The notes beneath the pieces were generated by a model that was not told the DNA's origin, did not search any database, and saw nothing but the letters and a program-made list of their open reading frames with translations. From Aerococcaceae bacterium zg-1292 (GTDB lineage: Bacteria > Bacillota > Bacilli > Lactobacillales > Aerococcaceae), in contig CP065955.1 of assembly GCA_016126655.1 (NCBI GenBank), positions 310,001-374,000 on the forward strand: DNA of 64,000 bases, given 5' to 3'. Below are positions 46,228 to 54,997 of this stretch, piece after piece. Numbering within the stretch: position 1 is the stretch's first letter; the number at the start of each line of letters is the position of its first letter. A program made the translations under genes and the position numbers.

Positions 46228-46528
46228 AGTTGCGGTAGTCGGTAATCGTGATGCTATCTTACCGTTTCGAATGATTGGATTTGATATTTTTCCCGTTACC
46301 AGTGGCGAAGCGGCGAAAGTGAAGTTAAGAGAATTGGCTAAAGATGATTACGGCATTATTTACTTAACGGAAGATTTTGCACAAGAAATTCCTGAAATCA
46401 TTCAATTTTACGATACAGTTGTTACCCCTGCTGTTATTCTTATTCCGACTCACCGAGGTCAGTTAGGTATCGGTGCACAACGAATACAAGACAATGTTGA
46501 AAAAGCAGTCGGTATGAATATATTATAA
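46211..46528 (+). CDS. ntpG: V-type ATPase subunit F (NtpG)
   Basis: A 105-residue central-stalk subunit with a Rossmann-like fold: YKVAVVGNRDAILPFRMIGF at the start, DYGIIYLTEDFAQEIPE in the middle, and PAVILIPTHRG near the end. ATG 46211 is inside the end of ntpC with GGATGGG upstream. A 255-base block of two repeat units separates it from ntpA. Confidence 0.93.
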   Translation: MVKQYKVAVVGNRDAILPFRMIGFDIFPVTSGEAAKVKLRELAKDDYGIIYLTEDFAQEIPEIIQFYDTVVTPAVILIPTHRGQLGIGAQRIQDNVEKAVGMNIL

Positions 46529-46532
46529 GAAA

Positions 46533-46771
46533 CAATAGTGTGAGTGAGGGCATTCTGCCTTGGGCCATTTGAGCAAAAAACGACGTGCGAGAAGCGCACA
46601 GAGGGATTTTGTGAAGTGGACGCCAAGGCAAGCCGAACGCACCAGAATAAAACATAGTGTGAGTGAGGCTGTTCTGGCTTGAAGCACTGGAAGAAGGCAT
46701 CGTAGTGCGTAAAGCGCACGAAGAGGCATTCTGAAGTGGATGTCAAGGCAAGCCGAACGCACCAGAATAAG
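46533..46771 (+). repeat. Two dispersed structured repeats inside the V-ATPase operon
   Basis: Unit 1 has arms TGCCTTGG and CCAAGGCA with inner hairpin GTGCG-agaag-CGCAC. This is a third arm pairing, different from the CTCGA and TGAAATGA types but again complementary. Unit 2 has GGCTTGA and TCAAGGC (one mismatch) with inner GTGCG-taaag-CGCAC. Both end CGAACGCACCAGAATAA. The second ends directly before GGAGGAAC, the ntpA ribosome binding site. They separate the stalk genes from the catalytic ones. Confidence 0.9.
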
Positions 46772-46782
46772 GAGGAACGAGT

Positions 46783-48561
46783 TTGAGTCAAGGTAAAATT
46801 ATAAAAGTATCTGGACCATTAGTGGTTGCATCTGGGATGCAAGAAGCAAATATTCAAGATATTTGCCGTGTAGGACACTTAGGACTTATCGGCGAAATTA
46901 TTGAAATGCGTCAAGATAAAGCCTCCATTCAAGTTTATGAAGAAACATCCGGTTTAGCACCAGGTGAGCCAGTCGTTACAACTGGTGAACCTTTATCAGT
47001 AGAATTAGGACCTGGTATAATGTCCCAAATGTTTGATGGGATACAAAGACCGTTAGATACTTTTATGGAAGCAACACAAAGTGACTATTTAGTACGTGGG
47101 GTAGAAGTACCTGTTTTAAATCGTACGAAAAAATGGCATTTTACACCGACAAAAGCAGTCGGTGATGCAGTACAAGCGGGTGATGTTATCGGTGTTGTAC
47201 AAGAAACAAAATCAGTGGAACACCGTATTATGGTGCCGTTTGGTTATGAAGGAACATTGACAGCGGTACATGAAGGTGATTTTACCGTTGAAGAGACTGT
47301 TTATGAGTTAAGCCTATCCAGAGGTGGCGAGTATAAAGGAACAATGATTCAACGCTGGCCAGTACGTCGAGGACGTCCATTTGCACAAAAATTAAGTCCG
47401 GTTGAACCGATGATGACGGGACAGCGAGTTATTGATACGTTCTTCCCTGTAACCAAAGGGGGAGCAGCGGCAGTTCCAGGGCCATTTGGTGCCGGTAAGA
47501 CCGTTGTTCAACACCAAGTGGCAAAATTTGCCAATGTGGATATTGTTGTTTACGTTGGATGTGGTGAACGTGGTAATGAGATGACTGACGTATTAAATGA
47601 ATTTCCAGAATTGATTGATCCAGCAACGGGTGAATCCATTATGAATCGTACTATTCTTATTGCTAATACATCGAATATGCCAGTAGCGGCACGTGAAGCG
47701 TCCATTTATACTGGGATTACGATTGCTGAATATTTCCGTGATATGGGCTATTCCGTAGCGATTATGGCAGACTCAACTTCTCGTTGGGCTGAAGCATTGC
47801 GTGAAATGTCAGGTCGTTTAGAAGAAATGCCAGGGGACGAAGGCTATCCAGCCTACTTAGGTTCTCGTATTGCTGAGTACTACGAACGTGCAGGACGTGT
47901 ACGTGTATTAGGTAGCCAAGGCTTAGAAGGAACAATTACAGCAATTGGTGCCGTATCGCCTCCAGGTGGGGATACATCTGAACCCGTGACACAAAATACA
48001 TTACGGATTGTTAAAGTGTATTGGGGATTAGATGCGACTTTAGCACGTAAACGTCATTTCCCATCAATTAACTGGTTGAGTTCTTATTCACTTTATCAAG
48101 ATGAAGTAGGAACTTATATCGAAGAACATTTTGGTGTAGCATGGGCACGTAAAGTAACCAAAGCGATGAACTTATTACAAAAAGAGTCTGAGTTAGAAGA
48201 AATCGTGCGTTTAGTTGGTATCGAGTCATTATCTGAACGTGACCGTATTACAATGAATACTGCGAAAATGATTCGTGAAGATTACTTACAACAAAATGCG
48301 TTTGATGATATTGATACGTATACCTCATTCGATAAACAAGAAACGATGTTATCTAACATTTTAGCGTTTGATGAAGCATCGCATGAAGCATTGAATTTAG
48401 GGGCTTACTTCACTGATATTATGTCTGGAACAGTTGATTTACGTGACCGTATTGCGCGTAGTAAATTTATCTCAGAAGAACGTTTAGATGACATCAAAGC
48501 ATTGAGAGAAGAAATCGACACAACAATGCGTGAGATTTTAGCAAGTGGAGGTGAGGCATAA
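46783..48561 (+). CDS. ntpA: V-type ATPase catalytic subunit A
   Basis: A 592-residue catalytic subunit. The family's non-homologous region lies at about 115-190. Walker [14 protein letters not shown] is near 232, GERGNEM near 261 with the catalytic Glu, and [14 protein letters not shown] near 328. TTG 46783 is used as start with GGAGGAACG just upstream. The end overlaps ntpB by one base (TAATG). It forms the A3B3 hexamer with NtpB and drives rotation. Confidence 0.96.
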   Translation: MSQGKIIKVSGPLVVASGMQEANIQDICRVGHLGLIGEIIEMRQDKASIQVYEETSGLAPGEPVVTTGEPLSVELGPGIMSQMFDGIQRPLDTFMEATQSDYLVRGVEVPVLNRTKKWHFTPTKAVGDAVQAGDVIGVVQETKSVEHRIMVPFGYEGTLTAVHEGDFTVEETVYELSLSRGGEYKGTMIQRWPVRRGRPFAQKLSPVEPMMTGQRVIDTFFPVTKGGAAAVPGPFGAGKTVVQHQVAKFANVDIVVYVGCGERGNEMTDVLNEFPELIDPATGESIMNRTILIANTSNMPVAAREASIYTGITIAEYFRDMGYSVAIMADSTSRWAEALREMSGRLEEMPGDEGYPAYLGSRIAEYYERAGRVRVLGSQGLEGTITAIGAVSPPGGDTSEPVTQNTLRIVKVYWGLDATLARKRHFPSINWLSSYSLYQDEVGTYIEEHFGVAWARKVTKAMNLLQKESELEEIVRLVGIESLSERDRITMNTAKMIREDYLQQNAFDDIDTYTSFDKQETMLSNILAFDEASHEALNLGAYFTDIMSGTVDLRDRIARSKFISEERLDDIKALREEIDTTMREILASGGEA

Positions 48562-49946
48562 TGGCAGTAATTAAAGAATATCGTTCAGTAGAAGAAGTCG
48601 TTGGCCCACTGATGATTGTCGATGGTGTCGAAGGCGTTAAATATAACGAACTCGTTGAAATTGAAACGCAAACAGGGGAAGTCCGTCGCGGACAAGTACT
48701 GGAAGTACAAGAGAGTCGTGCAGTTGTACAATTATTTGAAAGTTCATCAGGTATTAACTTGGCGAATACTAAAGTACGTTTTAGTGGCAAGCCACTACAT
48801 TTACCAGTTTCAGAAGATATGATTGGTCGTATTTTTAACGGAATGGGTGAACCAATTGATAATGGTCCTACGATAATTCCAGAAAAATCATTGGATATTG
48901 ATGGACAAGCAATTAACCCAGTAGCTCGTGACTATCCGGATGAATTTATTCAAACAGGTATTTCAGCTATTGACCATTTAAATACCTTAGTGCGTGGTCA
49001 AAAATTACCAGTGTTCTCTGGTTCAGGGCTACCACATAAAGAGTTAGCTGCGCAAATTGCCCGTCAAGCTACCGTATTAAATACTGATGATAACTTTGCT
49101 GTTGTCTTTGCTGCAATGGGGATTACGTTTGAAGAGTCAGAATTCTTTATGAATAGTTTGCGTGAAACAGGTGCCATTGACCGGTCAGTATTGTTTATCA
49201 ATTTGGCTAATGACCCAGCAATTGAACGGATTGCGACACCAAAAATCGCTTTAACAACAGCTGAATATTTAGCTTATGAAAAAGGTATGCATGTCTTAGT
49301 TATTATGACGGACATGACGAACTATTGTGAGGCATTGCGTGAAGTATCTGCTGCTCGTCGTGAAGTGCCTGGTCGTCGAGGTTATCCAGGTTACTTGTAT
49401 ACGAACTTATCAACATTATACGAGCGCGCAGGACGTTTAGTTGGAAAACCTGGTTCAGTAACGCAAATTCCAATTTTAACGATGCCTGAAGATGATATTA
49501 CGCATCCAATCCCTGACTTAACAGGATATATTACTGAGGGACAAATCATTTTATCGCGTGAATTAGATAAAAGTGGTTATAAACCACCAATCAATGTCTT
49601 ACCATCCTTATCTCGTCTAAAAGATAAAGGGTCAGGTGAAGGCAAAACACGTAAAGACCATGCGCCGACAATGAACCAATTATTTGCTGCTTATGCTGAA
49701 GGTAAGCAAGCTAAAGAATTGTCAGCCATCTTAGGTGAGTCTGCTCTATCGGATACGGATAAACTATATGTTGAATTTACAACGCGTTTTGAAGAAGAGT
49801 ATATTAACCAAGGGTTTGAAAACAACCGCTCAATTTATGAAACATTAGATCTCGGTTGGGAATTATTGTCTATTTTACCTCGTACGGAATTAAAACGTAT
49901 TAAAGATGAAATGATTGATGAATATTTACCTAATAAGGGGGAATAA
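48561..49946 (+). CDS. ntpB: V-type ATPase regulatory subunit B
   Basis: A 461-residue non-catalytic nucleotide-binding subunit. The P-loop is replaced by [17 protein letters not shown], as expected for B subunits. Other family parts: [32 protein letters not shown]-type segment, [30 protein letters not shown] in two parts near 248-275. The one-base overlap with ntpA and the three-base gap to ntpD show tight coupling. Confidence 0.96.
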   Translation: MAVIKEYRSVEEVVGPLMIVDGVEGVKYNELVEIETQTGEVRRGQVLEVQESRAVVQLFESSSGINLANTKVRFSGKPLHLPVSEDMIGRIFNGMGEPIDNGPTIIPEKSLDIDGQAINPVARDYPDEFIQTGISAIDHLNTLVRGQKLPVFSGSGLPHKELAAQIARQATVLNTDDNFAVVFAAMGITFEESEFFMNSLRETGAIDRSVLFINLANDPAIERIATPKIALTTAEYLAYEKGMHVLVIMTDMTNYCEALREVSAARREVPGRRGYPGYLYTNLSTLYERAGRLVGKPGSVTQIPILTMPEDDITHPIPDLTGYITEGQIILSRELDKSGYKPPINVLPSLSRLKDKGSGEGKTRKDHAPTMNQLFAAYAEGKQAKELSAILGESALSDTDKLYVEFTTRFEEEYINQGFENNRSIYETLDLGWELLSILPRTELKRIKDEMIDEYLPNKGE

Positions 49947-49949
49947 TTC

Positions 49950-50579
49950 ATGGCACGTTTAAATGTCAATCCAACGCGGATGGAGTTAAGCAATTTGAAA
50001 GATCGCTTAAAAACTGCGACGAGAGGACATAAATTGTTGAAAGATAAACAAGACGAGTTAATGCGTCAGTTTATTATGCGGATAAAGGAAAATAATGAGC
50101 TGCGACAAAAAGTCGAAGCGAAATTGACCAGTGCAATGCAAGATTTTGTACTAGCAAAATCACTGAAAAGTGACCAAATGGTACAAGAGATGTTATCAAT
50201 TCCTTCTAAGGAAGTGACTTTGCGTATGCGATTGGATTCAATTATGAGTGTGAAAGTACCGCGGATTCATTCGGATATTCAAGAAAATTCGATTGATAGT
50301 GAATTTGCATATAGTTTTATTTCATCGAATGCAGAGATGGATCAAGCGATTGAATCTGTAGAAGCTAGTTTGGAGGAGTTATTAAAACTCGCTGAAATCG
50401 AGAAAAGCTGTCAATTAATGGCTGATGAAATCGAAAAAACACGTCGTCGTGTCAATGCGTTAGAATTTAGAACGATTCCTCAATTAGAAGAAACGATTTA
50501 CTTTATCGAAATGAAACTTGAAGAAGCAGAGCGTGCGCAAGTAACACGAATGATGAAAATTAAAGATATGGGTCAATAA
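49950..50579 (+). CDS. ntpD: V-type ATPase central-stalk subunit D
   Basis: A 209-residue rotor-shaft subunit. N- and C-terminal helices form a coiled coil: [20 protein letters not shown] at the start, [20 protein letters not shown] near 170-190 at the end, the family signature. It is the last gene of the operon; the ntpH and ntpJ genes that follow in E. hirae are not here. Confidence 0.94.
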   Translation: MARLNVNPTRMELSNLKDRLKTATRGHKLLKDKQDELMRQFIMRIKENNELRQKVEAKLTSAMQDFVLAKSLKSDQMVQEMLSIPSKEVTLRMRLDSIMSVKVPRIHSDIQENSIDSEFAYSFISSNAEMDQAIESVEASLEELLKLAEIEKSCQLMADEIEKTRRRVNALEFRTIPQLEETIYFIEMKLEEAERAQVTRMMKIKDMGQ

Positions 50580-50683
50580 TCAAAGGACTATCGGTAGATA
50601 GTAATTTGTGTAGAAGCTGTCTGCTGGTGAAAATCAATCAGTGATGTTGAAACATTTCTTTGTTGCAATACAAAAAATAGATG

Positions 50684-50730
50684 CCGGTAAAGCGGGTAGT
50701 TGAATTACTTGCTTTACTGGCGTTTTTTTG
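50684..50730 (+). terminator. Terminator of the V-ATPase operon
   Basis: GCCGGTAAAGC (50684-50694) pairs with GCTTTACTGGC (50712-50722, one G-U-type mismatch), followed by seven T. It is 105 bases after the ntpD stop. A 62-codon frame that starts in it (50681) has no ribosome binding site and is not considered a gene. Confidence 0.85.
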
Positions 50731-50810
50731 TGGGATATTTGGTAAGCCCCAAAACCCAGGTATATTGAAAGGTGCCACATTTTCTGGTGGGGAATCACGC
50801 AATAAGACTA

Positions 50811-50847
50811 GGGAGAATTTCGTTAACGAAATTCTCCCTGTTTTTTT
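50811..50847 (+). terminator. Second intrinsic terminator downstream of ntpD
   Basis: GGGAGAATTTCGTT pairs perfectly with AACGAAATTCTCCC and is followed by TG and seven T. There is no gene between the two terminators, so it may end a short unrecognised transcript or be a backup. From 50848 to about 51150 no gene is seen. Confidence 0.85.
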
Positions 50848-51193
50848 ATCGAATGTTCGTGATAATTAGCAAATATTTAAATATCTTAAAATCCAATCAT
50901 CTTGATTAACGATGTACATCACTGGAGAAAGTTACGTGCAACAAATTGGGTAATCTTATCTTAACTGTTATAATGGTTCCAACAAACTCTTCTTACGGCT
51001 AAAAAGAAGAACGAATAAGTGAACAAAGACTTTCTGACAAAAACAATATGGTGCGCGCATGTTCTTCTAAAAAATCGATAAAAAACTGCTTCGAAATTAG
51101 ATAGAAAAATAATAAGAAAAAATATGGTAATATATAAATAAGATGATTGGGTGATGTGAGGAAAATGTATATAATAGACCAGTCAAACAGGTA

Positions 51194-51301
51194 TTGAGCC
51201 CACCTTTATGGAAAAATAAATTTGAACCACTAATGGAGAATTATATACCATTTTATGGTGTTTTAACAGGCTTCTATAACCAACAGGAGGAAAATGAATG
51301 A
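51194..51301 (+). CDS. Possible 35-residue peptide coupled to the ABC exporter
   Basis: TTG 51194 opens a frame of 35 codons, LSPPLWKNKFEPLMENYIPF and then YGVLTGFYNQQEENE. Its TGA overlaps the exporter ATG as ATGA. The frame is open back to about 51155 (reading VYNRPVKQV before it), where a GTGAGG site sits in front of an ATG in another frame. It could be the remains or the real form of a small exported peptide with a dedicated transporter. No ATG or convincing start is in frame, so confidence is low. Confidence 0.3.
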   Translation: MSPPLWKNKFEPLMENYIPFYGVLTGFYNQQEENE

Positions 51302-52875
51302 AAAAATATATAAAGTTGAATATCGGAAAGTCGATACTTACGATAATACTAACAATCATGGTTGCAATTGGGACAATTCTCGGAACTTATGGACGTTCTA
51401 TAGTAGTTGATCAATTTTTATTGAATAATCAGTCGTATATATACTATGGTATCAGTTTAGTAATAATTATGATATTGACTGAGGTCTTTAGATGTTGTTT
51501 AACCATCAACAATGCGAATTTAGTAAAGACATGGATTATTCAAATTGGAAATAATATAAGTGAAAATATTGCTAGCATGGGTTATGAAAATTATCATAAA
51601 ATTAATCACGGTGAGTATATTTCTTGGTATACAACTGATTTAGAGCGCATATCATCCAGTTATTTCGAACCTTTTTTAAATTTATTTAGTAATATTGTAC
51701 TGTCCTTTGTATCTGCACTTATATTATTTTCTATTGATTGGAAAATTGGTGTTTTTTCTTTGGTGTTATTACTCATATTATTTATTGTCGGAACTCGATT
51801 TGGTAAGAAAATAGGATTAGCTTATCAAAAATTCTCGCAATTAAGTGGGGTTTATACAAATAAGCTACAAGAATATACCTCGTCTTATGATGTACTAAAA
51901 AACTTTGGTGCATTATCACTTTTAAAGAAGTATATAAATATTGCACAGAGTAATTTAGAAGCTCAACGTGTTGAAGCAAAACGTTATACTGCATTTGCGA
52001 CTTTCTCATTCCATGGGTCTCAGAAAATATTCGAAGGGATTATGTTTTTATTTACACTGTATTTAGTGTCTAAAAACGAAATTAGTATTGGTATGTTATT
52101 ATCAGTACCGATTATCTTGTCATTATTTTTAAATTCCACAGCAATGTTATTAGAAATTGTAGTACAAATGCAAGGGATGAATTCGATTTTACAGAAAGTA
52201 GAAGAACGAATTATTGCTGAAACAATGGAGTATCGTGATTTAACATCCATTGAAGGGAAAAATATTACTTATTCGATTGAGGGAAAGAAAGTCTTAGACA
52301 ATCTTTCGTTTAAATTTGAAAAAGGGAAAAAATATGCGATACTAGGTCCAAGTGGGAGTGGAAAATCGACATTACTTAATATTTTGTTAGGTAGAATTAA
52401 TCAGTTTGATGGTCAATTACTATTGAATAATATCGAAAAAAGGAAAGCATTTGATGCCTTGTTTTCTAATGAAATAGCGTATGTTAACCAGGAAAGTGTC
52501 ATATTTAATTTGTCTGTTCGTGATAATATATTACTAGGGATACAACGCTCGGATGAAGAAATTTATGATGTGTTAAAGAAAGTGAAATTATATGATTTAG
52601 TTATGAATTTATCAGAAAAATTAGACACTGTTATTTCATTAGCTGGGAATAATCTATCTGGTGGAGAAAAACAGAGAATAGTGTTAGCAAGAGCGTTGAT
52701 TAGAAGAACCCCAATTATAATTCTTGATGAGGCAACTTCTGCGATTGACGTAGAGACAGCTATTGAAATTGAAAAATACTTTGTTCGAGATATCGAAAGT
52801 ACAGTGATTATGATTTCACACCATTTACATCCTAGTATCAAAGAACAATTAGATTATGTTGTTAATTTATCCTGA
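51298..52875 (+). CDS. ABC exporter, fused membrane and ATPase domains
   Basis: A 525-residue half-transporter. Six membrane helices (about 10-275) are followed by the nucleotide-binding domain: Walker A GPSGSGKST near 352, signature NLSGGEKQRIVLARALI near 448, Walker B PIIILDEATSAID near 470, H-loop ISHHLH near 504. It is short for the class and lacks an N-terminal peptidase domain. Its base composition is more AT-rich than its neighbours, and it stands alone, so recent acquisition is possible. GGAGG precedes the ATG. Substrate unknown; a peptide is plausible given the small frame just upstream. Confidence 0.88.
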   Translation: MKKYIKLNIGKSILTIILTIMVAIGTILGTYGRSIVVDQFLLNNQSYIYYGISLVIIMILTEVFRCCLTINNANLVKTWIIQIGNNISENIASMGYENYHKINHGEYISWYTTDLERISSSYFEPFLNLFSNIVLSFVSALILFSIDWKIGVFSLVLLLILFIVGTRFGKKIGLAYQKFSQLSGVYTNKLQEYTSSYDVLKNFGALSLLKKYINIAQSNLEAQRVEAKRYTAFATFSFHGSQKIFEGIMFLFTLYLVSKNEISIGMLLSVPIILSLFLNSTAMLLEIVVQMQGMNSILQKVEERIIAETMEYRDLTSIEGKNITYSIEGKKVLDNLSFKFEKGKKYAILGPSGSGKSTLLNILLGRINQFDGQLLLNNIEKRKAFDALFSNEIAYVNQESVIFNLSVRDNILLGIQRSDEEIYDVLKKVKLYDLVMNLSEKLDTVISLAGNNLSGGEKQRIVLARALIRRTPIIILDEATSAIDVETAIEIEKYFVRDIESTVIMISHHLHPSIKEQLDYVVNLS

Positions 52876-53042
52876 TTGATTCTGATAATGGTACCGAAAT
52901 GTTAATATCATACCGGTTCAAATCGAAATCAAAACAAACTTCAAGCCTTATCATTTTATTTTTTGTCGGGTTAAATTTTACTAATCTTGGTGGATAAATT
53001 AAGGGAACTCTTTGTTCACCTGTTTCGGCAATAAATTAATCA

Positions 53043-53071
53043 TTGTAGTAATATATTGCTTCGTTTATAAT
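53043..53071 (+). promoter_or_regulatory. Promoter of the lipoprotein gene
   Basis: -35 TTGTAG (53043-53048), 17-base spacer, -10 TATAAT (53066-53071), 35 bases before the start codon. The rest of 52876-53106 has no recognisable gene. Confidence 0.65.
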
Positions 53072-53106
53072 AGTAGGTAGACAAAAGCGATAAGTGAGGC
53101 GAGTAT

Positions 53107-54561
53107 ATGCATTGGATGAAGAAAAGTATGGTCCTGATGGGGACGTGTATGTTGGCAGGATGCGTGGATTTAAGTCCCGTTAAACCAGGGAGTACTGGAG
53201 GAAATTCATTAACCGGTGAAGAAGAACAAGTGACGCGTTCTGAAGATGATTATAAAACGGATATTGCAACCGATAAAGAAAAACAAACAGAACGTGCCAA
53301 TCAATTGATGAATTTGATTTCTGCGTATTATTCAAAAATGAGTAAAGCGGAGATGGATATTACCAATGAAACGAAATGGAACGACCAAACATTGACTACC
53401 AAGTCAAAAACACAAGAAAAATACCAAGACGGCGCGATTAAAGGCTATTACGTGGTCGATGAAACAAAAGCAGCGGATGAAACAGTCAAGCAAGAATACT
53501 ATTATAATGGCGATAAATATTTCTTGAATGTCAATCAAACTGCATGGCAAGAGTTGAAAGGTAGCACGAAAACACCGACGATTTACTTATATTTAGTGAA
53601 ATTAATGTTAGAAGGTAATGATTTGGTAGATGTTGAAGAAGGGTTATCGCAGTTACATATGCGTAAAACCGTGACGGATGCGTCGTTAATTGAGTCTATC
53701 TACCAATATGTTGATTTTCCAATGATGTTGACACCTAATGCACAGAAAAAAGTGACGTTAGATTATCAAATTGATGAAACGAATGGAGCGATTACTGTTG
53801 CAACGTTGACACTTGAGACGAAAGATTTAGGGCAAACGATGCAACATAAAGTAAATATTCGTACCAATACGAATGCAGAGTTTGCAGATTGGAAAATTGA
53901 TACTGCTGCAAAATTTGCGGGTGTCGATACTGAATCAAGTGAATTTGCTAAATATTTTAAAGCGATGAATCCAACTAAAGCCTTTACCTATTTTGAAACG
54001 TATACCAATATTATTAATGGAGATGATGTCAAAGCGACATTAAGTTTAGGTAATTATTTGGCAGGTGTACCTTATATGGCGGTTGAAGGAACGGTTAAGG
54101 ACAGCGAACTTAAAGACGCGCGTCTTATTGCGCAACAAAAACGTTATACGATGAAAGATGGTAAAGTGAATAGCAGCGATGCGGTAGTAGCAAATCACTA
54201 TACTTATTTTGTTAATCGTGTATTAGAAAAATATGATGCGCTAAACAAACTTGAATCAGAAGAGGAATCAGAAGTCTATGCATTACGCGAATTGTTTGAA
54301 AATGATGTCGAATCCTTTAAAGCGGCAGCTGGTAAAGCAGATGTTTCGCATCTGATTCGTGAGGGTGAAGCGGTATATGGTATTGATTACCGGATTGATA
54401 AAAAGACTCAACAACTCGTTTCTGTTTATTTATGGGCTACTACACCAGGTGAAGAAAAAGTTTCTACGTTGACGACATTGAATTTCAGTCGATTCAATGC
54501 GGTAAATCCGAACTTAGTGTTAGGTAATATTGATAAAAAATTCTGGGAAGCATTAAATTAA
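53107..54561 (+). CDS. Secreted lipoprotein, unknown function
   Basis: A 484-residue protein. The signal peptide MHWMKKSMVLMGTCMLAGCV carries the lipobox LAGC, so Cys19 should be lipidated and the protein anchored on the outer face of the membrane. The next 40 residues are a hydrophilic linker; the rest is beta-rich with repeated patterns such as TLTTKSKTQEKYQDGAIKGY, and resembles uncharacterised lipoproteins that bind other envelope components. No enzyme motif is seen. It is monocistronic, with its own promoter and terminator. Confidence 0.8.
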   Translation: MHWMKKSMVLMGTCMLAGCVDLSPVKPGSTGGNSLTGEEEQVTRSEDDYKTDIATDKEKQTERANQLMNLISAYYSKMSKAEMDITNETKWNDQTLTTKSKTQEKYQDGAIKGYYVVDETKAADETVKQEYYYNGDKYFLNVNQTAWQELKGSTKTPTIYLYLVKLMLEGNDLVDVEEGLSQLHMRKTVTDASLIESIYQYVDFPMMLTPNAQKKVTLDYQIDETNGAITVATLTLETKDLGQTMQHKVNIRTNTNAEFADWKIDTAAKFAGVDTESSEFAKYFKAMNPTKAFTYFETYTNIINGDDVKATLSLGNYLAGVPYMAVEGTVKDSELKDARLIAQQKRYTMKDGKVNSSDAVVANHYTYFVNRVLEKYDALNKLESEEESEVYALRELFENDVESFKAAAGKADVSHLIREGEAVYGIDYRIDKKTQQLVSVYLWATTPGEEKVSTLTTLNFSRFNAVNPNLVLGNIDKKFWEALN

Positions 54562-54575
54562 TCAGTTGATTAATC

Positions 54576-54622
54576 AGCAATCAGTGGGTTGGGAATTCTA
54601 GACCCATTGGTTGCTGCATTTT
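54576..54622 (+). terminator. Terminator after the lipoprotein gene
   Basis: CAGCAATCAGTGGGT pairs with ACCCATTGGTTGCTG (about 13 of 15 positions, including G-U), followed by CATTTTGATTTG. Confidence 0.7.
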
Positions 54623-54759
54623 GATTTGTCTTGAGTGGAGAGGTGGTCGCTACATCACAGTTCTGTTTGTTGGGGTGGACTTTCATAATATTTTATAGAC
54701 TGTCTGTAACAAGTTACGAATATTTGTATAAACAAGATTAATTTTTTCGCTAAAAATGT

Positions 54760-54787
54760 TTGCATTCTCTGATGAGTTTGATATAAT
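54760..54787 (+). promoter_or_regulatory. Promoter of the Mn2+-riboswitch transcript
   Basis: -35 TTGCAT (54760-54765), 16-base spacer, -10 TATAAT (54782-54787). Transcription would start just before the aptamer. Confidence 0.7.
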
Positions 54788-54796
54788 AGTGACAAG

Positions 54797-54947
54797 TTAA
54801 GATTCATGAGGGAGTAACTTGAGATGGCTTCATCTCGTCAGTATCAACAACGACAAGTAGGATGGCCTACTGGTACTGTACTTAAAAAGTGAGACTTGTG
54901 CGTTTAATCTATCAAAAGATAGGTAAACGTAGAAGTCTCATTTTTTT
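54797..54947 (+). promoter_or_regulatory. yybP-ykoY (Mn2+) riboswitch with terminator
   Basis: The aptamer contains the conserved GGGAGTAAC loop (54810-54818) and, 50 bases later, GCCTACTGGTACTGTACT, the two loops that dock around Mn2+ in this class. A long terminator follows: TGAGACTT (54890-54897) with AAGTCTCA (54933-54940), inner CGTTTA/TAAACG and CTATC/GATAG, then seven T. Mn2+ binding should prevent termination and switch the P-type ATPase gene on, as known for the Lactococcus lactis yoaB gene. The class call is from the conserved loops and context. Confidence 0.85.
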
Positions 54948-54997
54948 GAGTGAAAAGTCATGAATTGACGAAAAAAAGTTTAGGAGGCACATTATTG

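Noticed and set aside
50681-50869. 62-codon open frame after the V-ATPase operon
   Set aside because: It begins within a terminator stem, has no ribosome binding site, and runs through a second terminator.
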